Origin: Acetivibrio clariflavus DSM 19732
Lineage (GTDB): Bacteria > Bacillota > Clostridia > Acetivibrionales > Acetivibrionaceae
Direction of reading: 5' to 3'
DNA length: 64,000 bases
Assembly (NCBI RefSeq): GCF_000237085.1
Contig: NC_016627.1
Coordinates: 2,790,118-2,854,117 of the forward strand
Below, in pieces: positions 1 through 9,335 of the stretch. Within the stretch, counting starts at the first letter, position 1, and each line of letters begins with the position of its first letter. The notes beneath the pieces were generated by a model. It saw only the letters and a program-made list of their open reading frames with translations. It had not been told where the DNA came from and did no database searches. The position numbers were made by a program, and so were the translations under genes.

Positions 1-3000
1 GAATCTCGTTGATCATTTCATACTGCAATCTTCCCGATTCCATACCTCTATAACCGGGAGTAACAACAATCATCGGATCAAGTTCGCCATTGGCAATCAT
101 CATGTCAAGTACTTTCTTCATAACAGTGGTTACGCTAGGATCGCCAAATACTGTGTTTTGGTTCTCTGATGTACCGTGAATCAAATATAACACATTATAT
201 TTTGTGTCTTTATCCTCCGGATTATAGCCTGCAGGAAGATATACTAGCAAATCTTTTTTAACTGCTTCACCGCGTGTTCCGTCATCGCTATACTCATATG
301 TATCATAGTATTCTCTTACAACTGTTCCCTTTGCACTATCGTCATAATCCGCTCCGGTGAGATACTCTGCAGGAATTCTTCTAAACTCTTTTATTTTTGC
401 TATTTCCGGATCCAAGTCCTTAATATCTTTATGAACAAGTTCTTTTATTGCCTGATAGATAGAAGCACAGAGTGCATCAACTTTCTCTTGATCACCTGTA
501 GCGATTGTTGCATCGGCTTGAGCTACCAATTCTTTCACTTTAGCTGCAGTTTCGTCAGTATAACGAACCAATTCAATGTCGTTTGCAATACTAACCATCT
601 TTAATAAATCATATTTGTTGAAGCCCATTACATCGTCAGCACTTTTTTCACTGAGAACAAGTTTACCGAATTTTGTTGGGCTTAAATATGTAGTACTTGT
701 TTTATCGAATACATTCAAAGTACCGGTTCTGTTTCCACCCTTAGCATCATTTACCTGCAACTCAAAACCATAGATATTGTTGCTCTTTGCCGGATTTTGC
801 AGGGCAAGCCTTGCTTCAACAATATATCCGGTTACATTACCTTCAGCATCTTTCTTTTTAGATGTTGCAGTATATAATAGGTCTAAGCTTCCACGGTCGG
901 AAGAAAGACTGTTTTCACAGCTAATTCTATAATGTCTGTCATCAAGGTCAAAGATATTCTCTACGGCATTATTGCCTTCATCCAAGAATATTTCAACACA
1001 GTCTCTGTTATAAACTGTTCCTGATGATACATCTAAGGCATTATCAGTAACATCGGCCAAAACATAGATTGCCCTATCATCCCATAATACTTTAAATTTA
1101 GCTGTTGTATCTGTTGATCCGGTACCCGATGGAGTCGCCGGAACAAAATCAGCTTTATCCCATACTTCATCGATTTCACCATCGATCACCGGTGAACCGT
1201 ACTTGGCAATCATGTTGCCGTTAGCGTCCAAACCTTTAATCTTTAACTCTGCAAATGCTTTGTCCAGTGCATTAATTGCTTTTTCTATCTTATCGGGTGG
1301 TATGACTTCCTTTGCCAGAAGTTTTTCTGCCTCTTCCACTGCTTTTCTAACAGCATTTGCACCCTCAGTCTGGTATAAGGATAAATCCATCTTTGCCGCT
1401 TTTGAAACTGCATTTGCAAATGTAATTACACTATTCAAATCTTCATAAGCTTTATCTATATCCTTCTGAGTTGATGAATTCTTTGCGATTACATCTTTTG
1501 CTTTCTTTAACTGTGCCTTAAATGCTAAAGCTTCAATATCCATCTTCTCGGCAGAATCAATTAACTTGATTAATTTGTAAGGGTTTAGTCCTGGAACATC
1601 TCCGTCCCTTTTACCGGTAAGCACAATTTCGCCAAATAAGGACGTATTATTCCATGCACCATCAGTCTTATCAAATACAGTGATCGTTCCTGCTCTGCTT
1701 GTTCCAATACAATCATTTACCTGCAATTCAATACCGTAAATGGTATTATTCTTTGCAGTATTCAGTAACTCAATTCTTCCTTCCACAAGATATTCATTAT
1801 CACCTATCTTTGTAGCTGTATAGAATCGATCGCCGTCACCGTTGTCAATTGACTGAACATTATTGTAATTTACTCTGAAATGCAAGTCATCAGGACCGTA
1901 AGATGTAGTCTTATCATTATTCTCATCCAGGAAAACTTCGACAGAATCTTGTTCCCAAGCATTCCAGGCTGCAACCGACATGTTGGGATCTTTTACCTGT
2001 GCAAGGAAGTAAAGTGCATAGTCATCCCATAACACCTTAAAGGTTGCAGTTGCTTGTACTGCCGGATTGTTTATATTTGGAGGCTGAATCTCTATTGCTT
2101 TATTCCATACATCATCAATTTCTCCATCTATCTTCGGTGTACCATAGTAAGCAACAATTCTTCCCTCGGCTGTAAAGCCCTTATCATCCACTTCGGTATC
2201 TACAGGAGAAATAGTACTTGTTGCTGTTGGGGTTGGAACTGCAGTAGGTTTAACTGTTGGGGTTGCAATTGAATCTTTGCCAACGATATAAATTTTGCCA
2301 TCCACTTCTACATAAACCTTAAAACGTCCCTCAACTTTTGGAATTGATTTCATATCTTTTACAGAGATCTTTGATTTTGAAGCAGCCTCTGTTTCTAATT
2401 TAAGTACTGCTTTATGAGAAGCATTCATATGAAGTGCAATTTTTGTATTAACTTTAACGTCAGGAGAATTTACATTTAAATTAGGAAGGTCTTTCGTAGT
2501 TCCATTGAGATTTATGTCACACGGACTTAATACGTCAATTTTTGCATTTCCATTTAAGGTTAGATCCAATTTAATCTTAGGTTTAGGTAATTTATCTTTG
2601 CTTTTATCAACAATAATCTCACAATCTGCATTTTTTTCAACTGTGATTTTAGCTGAATCATAGACGGTTATTTTATTTCCTTTAGCAAATTCATGCCAGT
2701 TATGATCTTTTAAAGCACGAATTGTAACTTTTTTAAAGACTCCGTAATTATGTATTGATGCTTTAGGTGCATCGACAACCAATTCTTTTTCTGAGTAGTC
2801 ACCCTTTGGAATTGTTAATTTTACATCTTTCTTGGAATTGATAAGAATTGTACTTGATTTACTTGATTTTAAAGCATTTTCGAGTTCTTTTTGAGAAGAG
2901 ACCTCAACTTCCGTTGATATCTTAATTTCCACTTTATCGGTACGAGATTTATTAACTGTGGTAGCTTTAATTGTTACCTTACCGCTTTTTAATGCAGTTA

Positions 3001-3526
3001 CAACACCTTTTTCATCAACCTTGGCAACTGTAGTATCGCTTGATGTCCAGTTTACAGAATCAGAAGCATCTTTGGGTGTAAAAGTATAATTTAAATCATA
3101 GGTTTCACCAACTACCATGGATTGAATCTTATTATTTATTGTAACCTTATCAGCAGGCTTTTTGGAAGGTTTTTGTACAACTACTTTTGCTTCGAGAGTT
3201 TTAACGCTTTTTCCGGAAATAATTTTGCAGGTAATTGTTGTACTTCCTGCTTCACGCGCTTTTACAACACCTTCATTATTGACTGTTGCAACTTTCTTGT
3301 TGCTGCTTTCCCATAGACACGTTGATTTTGGCGGTTTATTTACGATATCGAAATCATAAGTTCCCCCAACCAAAATCGTTCTGAAACTTGTTTCTTTAAA
3401 GACAGGGTCTTCGCTTGCTTTTGCTGCACTAGCCGCCTGAATTCCTGACCCCCCCAGACTTGAAACTACCATGAAACCGACAACCAACATTGCAATGACT
3501 TGCCTAAAGATCCTACTTTTCTTCAT
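1..3526 (-). CDS. Truncated secreted multidomain protein: Ig-like x2, beta-repeat region, CBM9-like x2, CE1 esterase (5' part only)
   Basis: This open frame starts at ATG 3524-3526 behind AGGAGAG and runs off the left edge with at least 1175 codons. Visible in order: signal peptide (about 1-35), two bacterial Ig-like (Big_2) domains (about 40-115 and 118-205, each with a VGxTYD element), a Lys/Asn-rich beta-repeat region (215-415), a Pro/Thr linker (416-440), a CBM9-like module starting at YYGTPKIDGEID (about 457-639), a helical spacer, a second CBM9-like module starting at YGSPVIDGEID (about 775-960), another helical spacer, and the beginning of an alpha/beta hydrolase (VLYLIHGTSEN, then PMIVVTPGYRG) typical of CE1 feruloyl or acetyl esterases such as the XynZ esterase. 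The nucleophile GxSxG lies beyond the edge. Inference: a cell-surface or secreted esterase that binds xylan. A dockerin or SLH module could exist in the missing part. Confidence 0.8.
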   Translation of the reverse strand, partial: MKKSRIFRQVIAMLVVGFMVVSSLGGSGIQAASAAKASEDPVFKETSFRTILVGGTYDFDIVNKPPKSTCLWESSNKKVATVNNEGVVKAREAGSTTITCKIISGKSVKTLEAKVVVQKPSKKPADKVTINNKIQSMVVGETYDLNYTFTPKDASDSVNWTSSDTTVAKVDEKGVVTALKSGKVTIKATTVNKSRTDKVEIKISTEVEVSSQKELENALKSSKSSTILINSKKDVKLTIPKGDYSEKELVVDAPKASIHNYGVFKKVTIRALKDHNWHEFAKGNKITVYDSAKITVEKNADCEIIVDKSKDKLPKPKIKLDLTLNGNAKIDVLSPCDINLNGTTKDLPNLNVNSPDVKVNTKIALHMNASHKAVLKLETEAASKSKISVKDMKSIPKVEGRFKVYVEVDGKIYIVGKDSIATPTVKPTAVPTPTATSTISPVDTEVDDKGFTAEGRIVAYYGTPKIDGEIDDVWNKAIEIQPPNINNPAVQATATFKVLWDDYALYFLAQVKDPNMSVAAWNAWEQDSVEVFLDENNDKTTSYGPDDLHFRVNYNNVQSIDNGDGDRFYTATKIGDNEYLVEGRIELLNTAKNNTIYGIELQVNDCIGTSRAGTITVFDKTDGAWNNTSLFGEIVLTGKRDGDVPGLNPYKLIKLIDSAEKMDIEALAFKAQLKKAKDVIAKNSSTQKDIDKAYEDLNSVITFANAVSKAAKMDLSLYQTEGANAVRKAVEEAEKLLAKEVIPPDKIEKAINALDKAFAELKIKGLDANGNMIAKYGSPVIDGEIDEVWDKADFVPATPSGTGSTDTTAKFKVLWDDRAIYVLADVTDNALDVSSGTVYNRDCVEIFLDEGNNAVENIFDLDDRHYRISCENSLSSDRGSLDLLYTATSKKKDAEGNVTGYIVEARLALQNPAKSNNIYGFELQVNDAKGGNRTGTLNVFDKTSTTYLSPTKFGKLVLSEKSADDVMGFNKYDLLKMVSIANDIELVRYTDETAAKVKELVAQADATIATGDQEKVDALCASIYQAIKELVHKDIKDLDPEIAKIKEFRRIPAEYLTGADYDDSAKGTVVREYYDTYEYSDDGTRGEAVKKDLLVYLPAGYNPEDKDTKYNVLYLIHGTSENQNTVFGDPSVTTVMKKVLDMMIANGELDPMIVVTPGYRGMESGRLQYEMINEI

Positions 3527-3573
3527 AAGTTGTCTCTCCTTTTCTATTATAGTCTCGTGGTGCAAGATAACAA

Positions 3574-3627
3574 TATAAATGCAGTAAATCTACTCATTTA
3601 ATAATGTGAAAATTTACTGCATTTATA
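3574..3627. repeat. 15-bp perfect inverted repeat in the 5' leader of the truncated esterase gene
   Basis: TATAAATGCAGTAAA at 3574-3588 is exactly reverse-complemented at 3613-3627, with a 24-nt loop. It sits 48 nt upstream of the start codon. On the minus strand it would form a long AT-rich hairpin in the mRNA leader. No U-run follows, so it is not an obvious terminator. A protein-binding site or an mRNA-stabilising hairpin is possible. Confidence 0.7.
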
Positions 3628-4099
3628 ACATTATGCTAACATATATTCCATAATTATTCAATCAAAGTTCTTCAACACATTATTAGAATTTATTCATAAT
3701 TTCCTGCTTTTTTTACATTGTTTTTTCATTTTATGACGTTAATTTACAGCATAACAAATAGATAAATGCTTATTACATTTTTAGTTCAAAAAATTTTTGG
3801 TTGTAAAGTAATAATAGTTATTTTCTTTACTATATAACATACTGTAAGAGACCCATTATCAAAAGAACTGCGGAAAAATGAAGTAATTGTGTTATAGATA
3901 AAAGTGAAAATCCAAAAAACAAAGATATTCCAAGTCCAGAATATCAGTTTTAATGGGAAAGAGCGAAAAACTCTTAGATTTCTCTATTCTTAAATTTAAT
4001 CAATTTTTCTGTCAGTTCATTAATAAAGAAAGAATATTCCTTACAGAACTCTCATGATATTTTGAGCACTGGGTTATGAAATCCTGTGGGTTAAAAACT
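3628..4099. other. AT-rich intergenic region, no gene seen
   Basis: This is the spacer between the lacI-type gene and the truncated esterase gene. It is very AT-rich and has small imperfect inverted repeats (for example GTAAAG...CTTTAC at 3802-3829). No ORF with a ribosome binding site, no RNA gene and no convincing intrinsic terminator for the upstream regulator were recognised. Confidence 0.5.
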
Positions 4100-5104
4100 C
4101 TATATTGTAGTTTCTCTTAAAACTAAATTGGGCTTTAAGATAATATCTTTATTACTTATTTTTTTACCTTCAATAAGTTTTATCAACTGTTTTGCTCCCT
4201 CAACTCCCATTTCATAAGCTGGCTGTCCTACTGTCGAAAGCTGAGGTTCAATATACCTTGAAATGTCAACATTATCAAAACCAATAATCTCAACCTGCTT
4301 GGGTACTTCAATATTTCTGCTCTTTAAAGCCATAATTGCACCGATAGCCATAAGGTCATTACAGGCAAAAATTGCAGTAAACTCTTTTCCCTTATCCAAT
4401 AGCTCTATTATCCTATTATAACCGCTATCAAACTGAAAATCTCCTTCAACAATGATATCTTCGTCAATTTCTATATTCTTCTCTTCTAAAGCCATGCAAT
4501 AGCCATCCAATCTGTGTCTTGATATAATAAGTGATTTTGGTCCCGATATAAAAACTATTTTTTTATGCCCTCTATTAACTAAGTAATTAGCTGCAATATA
4601 TGCCCCTTTAGTATTGTCAAAAAACACACTGGCATCGTATTGATCTCCCTCAACACATCTATCCAAAACAACAAGAGGTATGTTTTTGCTTTTTAAAATA
4701 TTATAATGAAAACTTGTCTCATTCATGCTCGAAGACAAAATAACACCATCAACACTTTTTTCTATAAAAGCATTAATGTACCCCTTTTCCTTCTCAGGAT
4801 TATTGTCTGAATTGCAAAGGAAAAGACTGTAGCCATATTTGTTTGCATAATCTTCCACACCTCTCACAAGGAGCGGATAAAATGAGTTAGCAATATCAGT
4901 AATTATTAATCCTATTGATTTCGTTTTTTTCGTTACCAGCCCCCGAGCTACCATACTTGGTTGAAAACCGGATTCTTTAATTATTCTTAGAATATTTTCT
5001 CTGGTTTCTTTGCTTACTCCTTCAGGTTTATTATTTATAACCCTTGAAACAGTAGCTTTAGATACATTGGCCATTCTTGCAATATCAGCTATTGTAATTT
5101 TCAT
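4100..5104 (-). CDS. LacI-family transcriptional repressor
   Basis: 334 aa. It has an N-terminal LacI helix-turn-helix (MKITIADIARMANVSKATVSRVI) followed by a hinge and a periplasmic-binding-protein-like ligand domain (GLIITDIANSFYPLLVRGVE; IFACNDLMAIGAIMAL; EIIGFDNVDISRYIEPQLSTV). The frame is open upstream to 5155, but the start at 5104 is preferred because it puts the HTH at residue 3, as is usual in the family, and has GAGGAG seven nt upstream. Family members bind palindromic operators and are released by sugars. Its place among arabinoxylan genes suggests a pentose or xylo/arabino-oligosaccharide effector, and it is the obvious candidate to bind the palindromes at 13808, 20389 and 22581. 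That pairing is inferred. No such palindrome was seen by its own promoter. Confidence 0.9.
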   Translation of the reverse strand: MKITIADIARMANVSKATVSRVINNKPEGVSKETRENILRIIKESGFQPSMVARGLVTKKTKSIGLIITDIANSFYPLLVRGVEDYANKYGYSLFLCNSDNNPEKEKGYINAFIEKSVDGVILSSSMNETSFHYNILKSKNIPLVVLDRCVEGDQYDASVFFDNTKGAYIAANYLVNRGHKKIVFISGPKSLIISRHRLDGYCMALEEKNIEIDEDIIVEGDFQFDSGYNRIIELLDKGKEFTAIFACNDLMAIGAIMALKSRNIEVPKQVEIIGFDNVDISRYIEPQLSTVGQPAYEMGVEGAKQLIKLIEGKKISNKDIILKPNLVLRETTI

Positions 5105-5529
5105 AACAATCTCCTCATCAATTGAACTGTTTTGAATGATTCTTTCCAAAAACATTTATCAATTTTTGTAAAATATCATTAAATAAACACTACAAAAATT
5201 ACAACATATTATAAGTTTTTACAATTATTGGATTTCAAAAGATTCTAACACAACTATACCTTTTGTCAAAATACTAACATAATTTTCATTATAAAAGCAA
5301 TATCTAATTAAATCTATTTTTAGAAGCTTTTCAACATTGTAATTTATAAAAAAGACCTAATTTAAATTAAACTTTTTTAACCATTCAGAGTCGCATCATT
5401 TTCTCTTTTACAGAAAAAAACGTTCATCAATTCTTTAATATTCAAACAGAATAAAACAATTAATTAAGATTTAAGGATAATTTAAATTTTAGTTTCTATA
5501 TGTATGCATAATTTTTTTATTTTTCAAAT
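5105..5529. other. AT-rich intergenic region upstream of the LacI-type gene
   Basis: Promoter region of the repressor gene plus the downstream flank of the GH43-dockerin gene. It is strongly AT-rich with no coding potential recognised. The only clear structure is the terminator immediately to its right. Confidence 0.5.
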
Positions 5530-5573
5530 AAAAACAGCTACTGTATCTTTATAATCATAAAGATACAATAGCT
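5530..5573 (-). terminator. Intrinsic terminator after GH43-CBM6-dockerin gene
   Basis: Near-perfect long stem (AGCTA(C/T)TGTATCTTTA against its complement, 5536-5573) followed on the minus strand by a U-rich tract (GTTTTTATTT). It lies 51 nt after the stop codon and ends the transcript coming from the ara/CE3/GH43 direction. Confidence 0.85.
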
Positions 5574-5624
5574 ATAAAATTTCAATTAATTTAGAAAAAC
5601 TCTATTCTTCTTAAATTAAAACCC

Positions 5625-7268
5625 TTAAGCTTCAGCCGGGAAAACAGATATCATTCCCAACAAATATTGTTTTAAAAGAGCATAATCTATCGAATTTACA
5701 TCATTGTCTCCATTAAGATCGGCATTGGATATTTTATCGGTCATACCAAGCAAATACATTTTAAATTCTGCAAAATCCAAAGAATTAATATCTCCATCAC
5801 CATTTATATCTCCCAGTTTAGTTTTAACAGTTGTAGGAGTTGGTGTTACTATAGGAGCCGGTGTTGGAGTTGGTGTTGCTTCAGAAACCGGAATAAACTT
5901 CCATTTGCTGAAATTAAGCAGATAGCCGCTTCCTCCGGTAAACCTGAAGAATACATCATGAACACCAGTTACACCAGAAACATCGCACTTCTCAGTTACC
6001 CATTTCTGCCAACCACCAGTTGACGGTACATTTAAAGTTCCAATCAACTTTCCTGTTACGCTGTCCAATCTAATTTCAATTTTACCGCCATTTGTATCGC
6101 TGGCAACTCTAGCTTCAAAACCTTTAGCTCCGCTGCTGCCAAAATCTACTCCTTTAACCTGAATCCAGTCTCCATTCTCTATAAAACCTACATTACGTCC
6201 GCCTTCACTGCATTCTTCAGTCTCTATACCATTCTCTTTGTGCATGGTTACAGCCAAATTTTCTATGTAAGGATTTACATATTTCAGTTGAGGCAATCCG
6301 TCCACTGTAGGAACTACTTGCTTAATGGTGCCGTCTGCGTTATAGAACAACTGGTCAATACAAACATTCCTTTGGTAATTGGTATCCACACCTCTTGATT
6401 TACTTACAGTTCTGTTGTGATATACACAGTACCAGTTATCTTTAAACTGTACGATAGAATGGTGGTTATTATTATTGAAATTATCGGGTGGCTGCGGCAA
6501 TATAACCCCTTTATATGTAAAGCCTGAAATAGGATTATTGCTCATCATATATTCAATCTTAGATGCACCCTGGCTGTAGTCGCTGGCATATGAAAAATAA
6601 TAATTTCCGTTATATTTATGCATATAGGCAGCTTCAAAAAAGCGCGGTGCAGTCATAGTCATGGCCGATCCCACAGTACTTATCATATCATTTCCCAATT
6701 TAATAACTCTTATGTTTGATGCTCCATTTCCTCCAAAATACATATATGCTTGTCCATCATCGTCAATAAATACTCCAGGGTCAAACAACCACATATTGTT
6801 TGCTGGCAAAACTCCGGGAGTATTTGTACTTACCAAAGGACCTCTAAGCGGATCTTTAAATGGTCCGGTCGGACTGTCACTTACTGCTACACCGATACCA
6901 TTTCCTCCATTACCGTAGTACAAATAGAATTTATTGTTGCGGTAAACAACTGAAGGTGCCCAAGTCTTATTAGCCCAGCTGGAATCCTTAGAAGCATTGA
7001 AAACTTCTCCGTGGTCTGTCCAGTTTTTCAAATCGTCAGTTGATATACAAGTAATATCCGGTATGTTGTAAGTATTCTGGCCTGGTGTTACGTCTACGTC
7101 ATGAGAGCAATAAATATAAAGTCTTCCATTATACTCTATTGCAGTTGGGTCTGCAGTATAACGTTGGGAGAATATAGGATAATCTGCAAAACTCTTTTGC
7201 GGCATAAGCACCGTCAATAAACCGATAGTAAGGATAATAGCCCAAGCCTTATAATGTCTTTTAATCAT
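5625..7268 (-). CDS. Cellulosomal GH43 arabinofuranosidase/xylosidase with CBM6 and dockerin
   Basis: 547 aa, secreted. Signal peptide 1-28 (cut near SFA/DYP), five-bladed GH43 catalytic domain about 30-340, CBM6 about 350-465, Thr/Pro linker, and a C-terminal type I dockerin about 487-547 with two Ca-binding repeats (GDINGDGDINSLD and ADLNGDNDVNSID, each ending LLGM). Likely catalytic residues by GH43 pattern: base Asp40 (TADP), pKa-modulating Asp163 (LFDPG) and acid Glu212 (RFFEA). It should remove arabinose or xylose side groups from arabinoxylan while docked on a scaffoldin. Start 7268 is chosen over upstream codons because AGGAGGT precedes it and it begins the signal peptide. It lies 330 nt downstream of the CE3-dockerin gene, possibly with its own promoter. 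Confidence 0.92.
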   Translation of the reverse strand: MIKRHYKAWAIILTIGLLTVLMPQKSFADYPIFSQRYTADPTAIEYNGRLYIYCSHDVDVTPGQNTYNIPDITCISTDDLKNWTDHGEVFNASKDSSWANKTWAPSVVYRNNKFYLYYGNGGNGIGVAVSDSPTGPFKDPLRGPLVSTNTPGVLPANNMWLFDPGVFIDDDGQAYMYFGGNGASNIRVIKLGNDMISTVGSAMTMTAPRFFEAAYMHKYNGNYYFSYASDYSQGASKIEYMMSNNPISGFTYKGVILPQPPDNFNNNNHHSIVQFKDNWYCVYHNRTVSKSRGVDTNYQRNVCIDQLFYNADGTIKQVVPTVDGLPQLKYVNPYIENLAVTMHKENGIETEECSEGGRNVGFIENGDWIQVKGVDFGSSGAKGFEARVASDTNGGKIEIRLDSVTGKLIGTLNVPSTGGWQKWVTEKCDVSGVTGVHDVFFRFTGGSGYLLNFSKWKFIPVSEATPTPTPAPIVTPTPTTVKTKLGDINGDGDINSLDFAEFKMYLLGMTDKISNADLNGDNDVNSIDYALLKQYLLGMISVFPAEA

Positions 7269-7598
7269 AAGATCACTACCTCCTATACAAATTTGTTCAA
7301 AATTTTTATCGCACCTTAGAAACAGGCACGTTAATATCTTCTGCACAGTCAAAAGTCAGTATTTTTTTAGTAAAACAGATTTTACTTTTCTTTTTCTAAA
7401 ATACATGTATAGGTTGATTAATTGGATGTATGCGATATAAATACTATAATTACATGAACAGTCCAAAGAATAGTACATAGAAAGGTTTAGTTCCAAATTC
7501 CGATATTATTTGACAACTTATTATCCATTTTCTTTCATAGTATCATAAATTTATATTAATAGCAATATATTTAAAATCAATAAAACTATATTTTCAGG
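7269..7598. other. Intergenic spacer, no gene seen
   Basis: 330 nt between the CE3-dockerin and GH43-dockerin genes. No convincing terminator hairpin or strong promoter was found. It may hold a weak promoter for the GH43 gene or simply be a long intra-operon spacer. Confidence 0.4.
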
Positions 7599-8537
7599 CT
7601 AATTTTCATAGTACATTCCAAGCAATATAAGTTTCAAATGTGCATAATCGATAGAATCAATCCTACCGTCGTTATTGAGATCAGCTGCAATACTACCGTA
7701 AGGAGATGGGAACGATGAATCCATACCAAGCAGATATCTCTTTAAGTACGCAAAATCTATGGAATTCACATCTCCATCACCATTTACATCCCCCTTTTTT
7801 ACATTGAAGGATGGGGTTGGTGTGGGAACAGGACCATTTGACATTTCCCTTAGAACAGAAATGGTACTTTCAAACCATATTTTAGCAATTTTACTATAGC
7901 CACCAGGGTTTAAATGTAAACCGTCGGAAGACAAATCAACGGATGGTGAAAATTGCACATCACTAAGCTTAACAAAATATACGCTTTTACCTTCACTGGC
8001 TTTCTGCTGTACTATTCCCGGAATAGCCTCATTATATGGCTTTACAACATCAGGCCATGGGTAATAGTTGGCTACAAATAATTTTATATTGGGTTTATTT
8101 CTGAAAATTTGGTCTATCAAATTGCTAAGACCGGTAGTGTTCATCCTACCTGTCTGCAATATATCATTTCCGCCAATCCACAAAAGAACTACATCGGGAT
8201 TGTACGTATTTAACCAGTTGTCGATATTGCTCGCAATTTGAGGAATGGTCCAACCGGAATGTCCTTCATTATCCCTATCGGGCAAAGAACTTGGACCCTG
8301 CTGGTTTGACCCGACAAAATCAAAATTGAGGCCTGCATTTTTATACAGATTGTATAATTCTGTACGATAGCCTCCCATATATGGGTCTCCCATACCTTCG
8401 GTACAAGAATCACCTACAGGCATTATTTTTATTGGTGCCGATTGAGCCGGCACTGCTGTAAACATGTTTCCAACTATGGCGCCGATCAAAAATGCCGAAA
8501 ACAGTATTTTTTTTACTTTTAATTTAAAATTGTACAT
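7599..8537 (-). CDS. Cellulosomal SGNH esterase (CE3-type acetylxylan esterase) with dockerin
   Basis: 312 aa, secreted. Signal peptide about 1-34. SGNH hydrolase domain about 35-230 with block I GDSCTEG (nucleophile Ser44), block III GGND and block V DGLH (Asp/His), the pattern of CE3 acetylxylan esterases. A short Pro/Thr linker leads to a type I dockerin ([13 protein letters not shown] and ADLNNDGRIDSID, both followed by ...LLGM). It should deacetylate xylan and open it to xylanases. The frame opens with an in-frame GTG three codons earlier, but ATG 8537 is preferred because GAGGTGGAG lies directly upstream of it. It follows araD by only 75 nt on the same strand, so it is probably cotranscribed with the arabinose genes. 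Confidence 0.9.
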   Translation of the reverse strand: MYNFKLKVKKILFSAFLIGAIVGNMFTAVPAQSAPIKIMPVGDSCTEGMGDPYMGGYRTELYNLYKNAGLNFDFVGSNQQGPSSLPDRDNEGHSGWTIPQIASNIDNWLNTYNPDVVLLWIGGNDILQTGRMNTTGLSNLIDQIFRNKPNIKLFVANYYPWPDVVKPYNEAIPGIVQQKASEGKSVYFVKLSDVQFSPSVDLSSDGLHLNPGGYSKIAKIWFESTISVLREMSNGPVPTPTPSFNVKKGDVNGDGDVNSIDFAYLKRYLLGMDSSFPSPYGSIAADLNNDGRIDSIDYAHLKLILLGMYYEN

Positions 8538-8612
8538 ATACTCCACCTCTAAAATAATTTTACCCCTCTTGTTCTTTATTTTCCGACTTTATGAAAAGCA
8601 GTTTCCGTTAAA

Positions 8613-9317
8613 CTAAAGCAATTCTTTTTGCCCATAATAGGCATTAGCTCCGTGTTTTCGGTAAAAATGCTTATTTTGAAGGTAAACAGGCGCCTCTTTT
8701 GCATTTTTATTAATACACTCTGTCATATAAGCCATTTTTGCAACTTCTTCCAATACAACTGAATTATGAACGGCTTCATGGGCATCCTTACCCCATGCAA
8801 AAGGTCCATGGTTAGCGCATATAACTCCGGGGGTATATACAGGGTTCTTGTTCTTTGTTTTAAAGGTTTCCACTATAACAAGCCCAGTGTTTTTCTCATA
8901 CCCCGATTCAATTTCCTCCTCTGTAAGACTTCTGGTGCAAGGAACTTCACCTAAAAAGTAATCAGCATGGGTCGTACCGTAAATTGGAATATCTCTGCAT
9001 GCTTGAGCCCAAGCAGTTGCATGTGAAGAATGGGTATGGACAATTCCTCCAATTTCAGGAAATGCTTTATAAAGTTCAATATGGGTCGGTGTATCTGAAG
9101 AAGGTGAATATCTACCTTCAACCACCTTTCCCTCTAAATCGACAACAACCATACTTTCCAGGGATAGTTTTTCATAGGGTACTCCGCTAGGTTTAATAAC
9201 TATAAGTCCCTGATTTCTGTCAATAGCACTTACATTTCCCCATGTAAAAGTAACCAGATTGTATTTGGGCAAATCCAAATTAGCTTCTAAAACACTCTGT
9301 TTTAAACTCTCCAGCAT
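8613..9317 (-). CDS. araD: L-ribulose-5-phosphate 4-epimerase
   Basis: 234 aa, full length for the class II aldolase/AraD family. Zinc-binding and catalytic elements are visible: [22 protein letters not shown], the HTHSSHA metal motif near residue 95-101 and the ANHGPFAWG element. It converts L-ribulose-5-phosphate to D-xylulose-5-phosphate in the cytoplasm, the last step of L-arabinose entry to the pentose phosphate pathway. It starts 18 nt after the kinase gene with CAGGAGAAGG upstream. No L-arabinose isomerase gene (araA) is present in the window, so that step must be encoded elsewhere. Confidence 0.95.
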   Translation of the reverse strand: MLESLKQSVLEANLDLPKYNLVTFTWGNVSAIDRNQGLIVIKPSGVPYEKLSLESMVVVDLEGKVVEGRYSPSSDTPTHIELYKAFPEIGGIVHTHSSHATAWAQACRDIPIYGTTHADYFLGEVPCTRSLTEEEIESGYEKNTGLVIVETFKTKNKNPVYTPGVICANHGPFAWGKDAHEAVHNSVVLEEVAKMAYMTECINKNAKEAPVYLQNKHFYRKHGANAYYGQKELL

Positions 9318-9335
9318 ATACCTTCTCCTGTCTAA

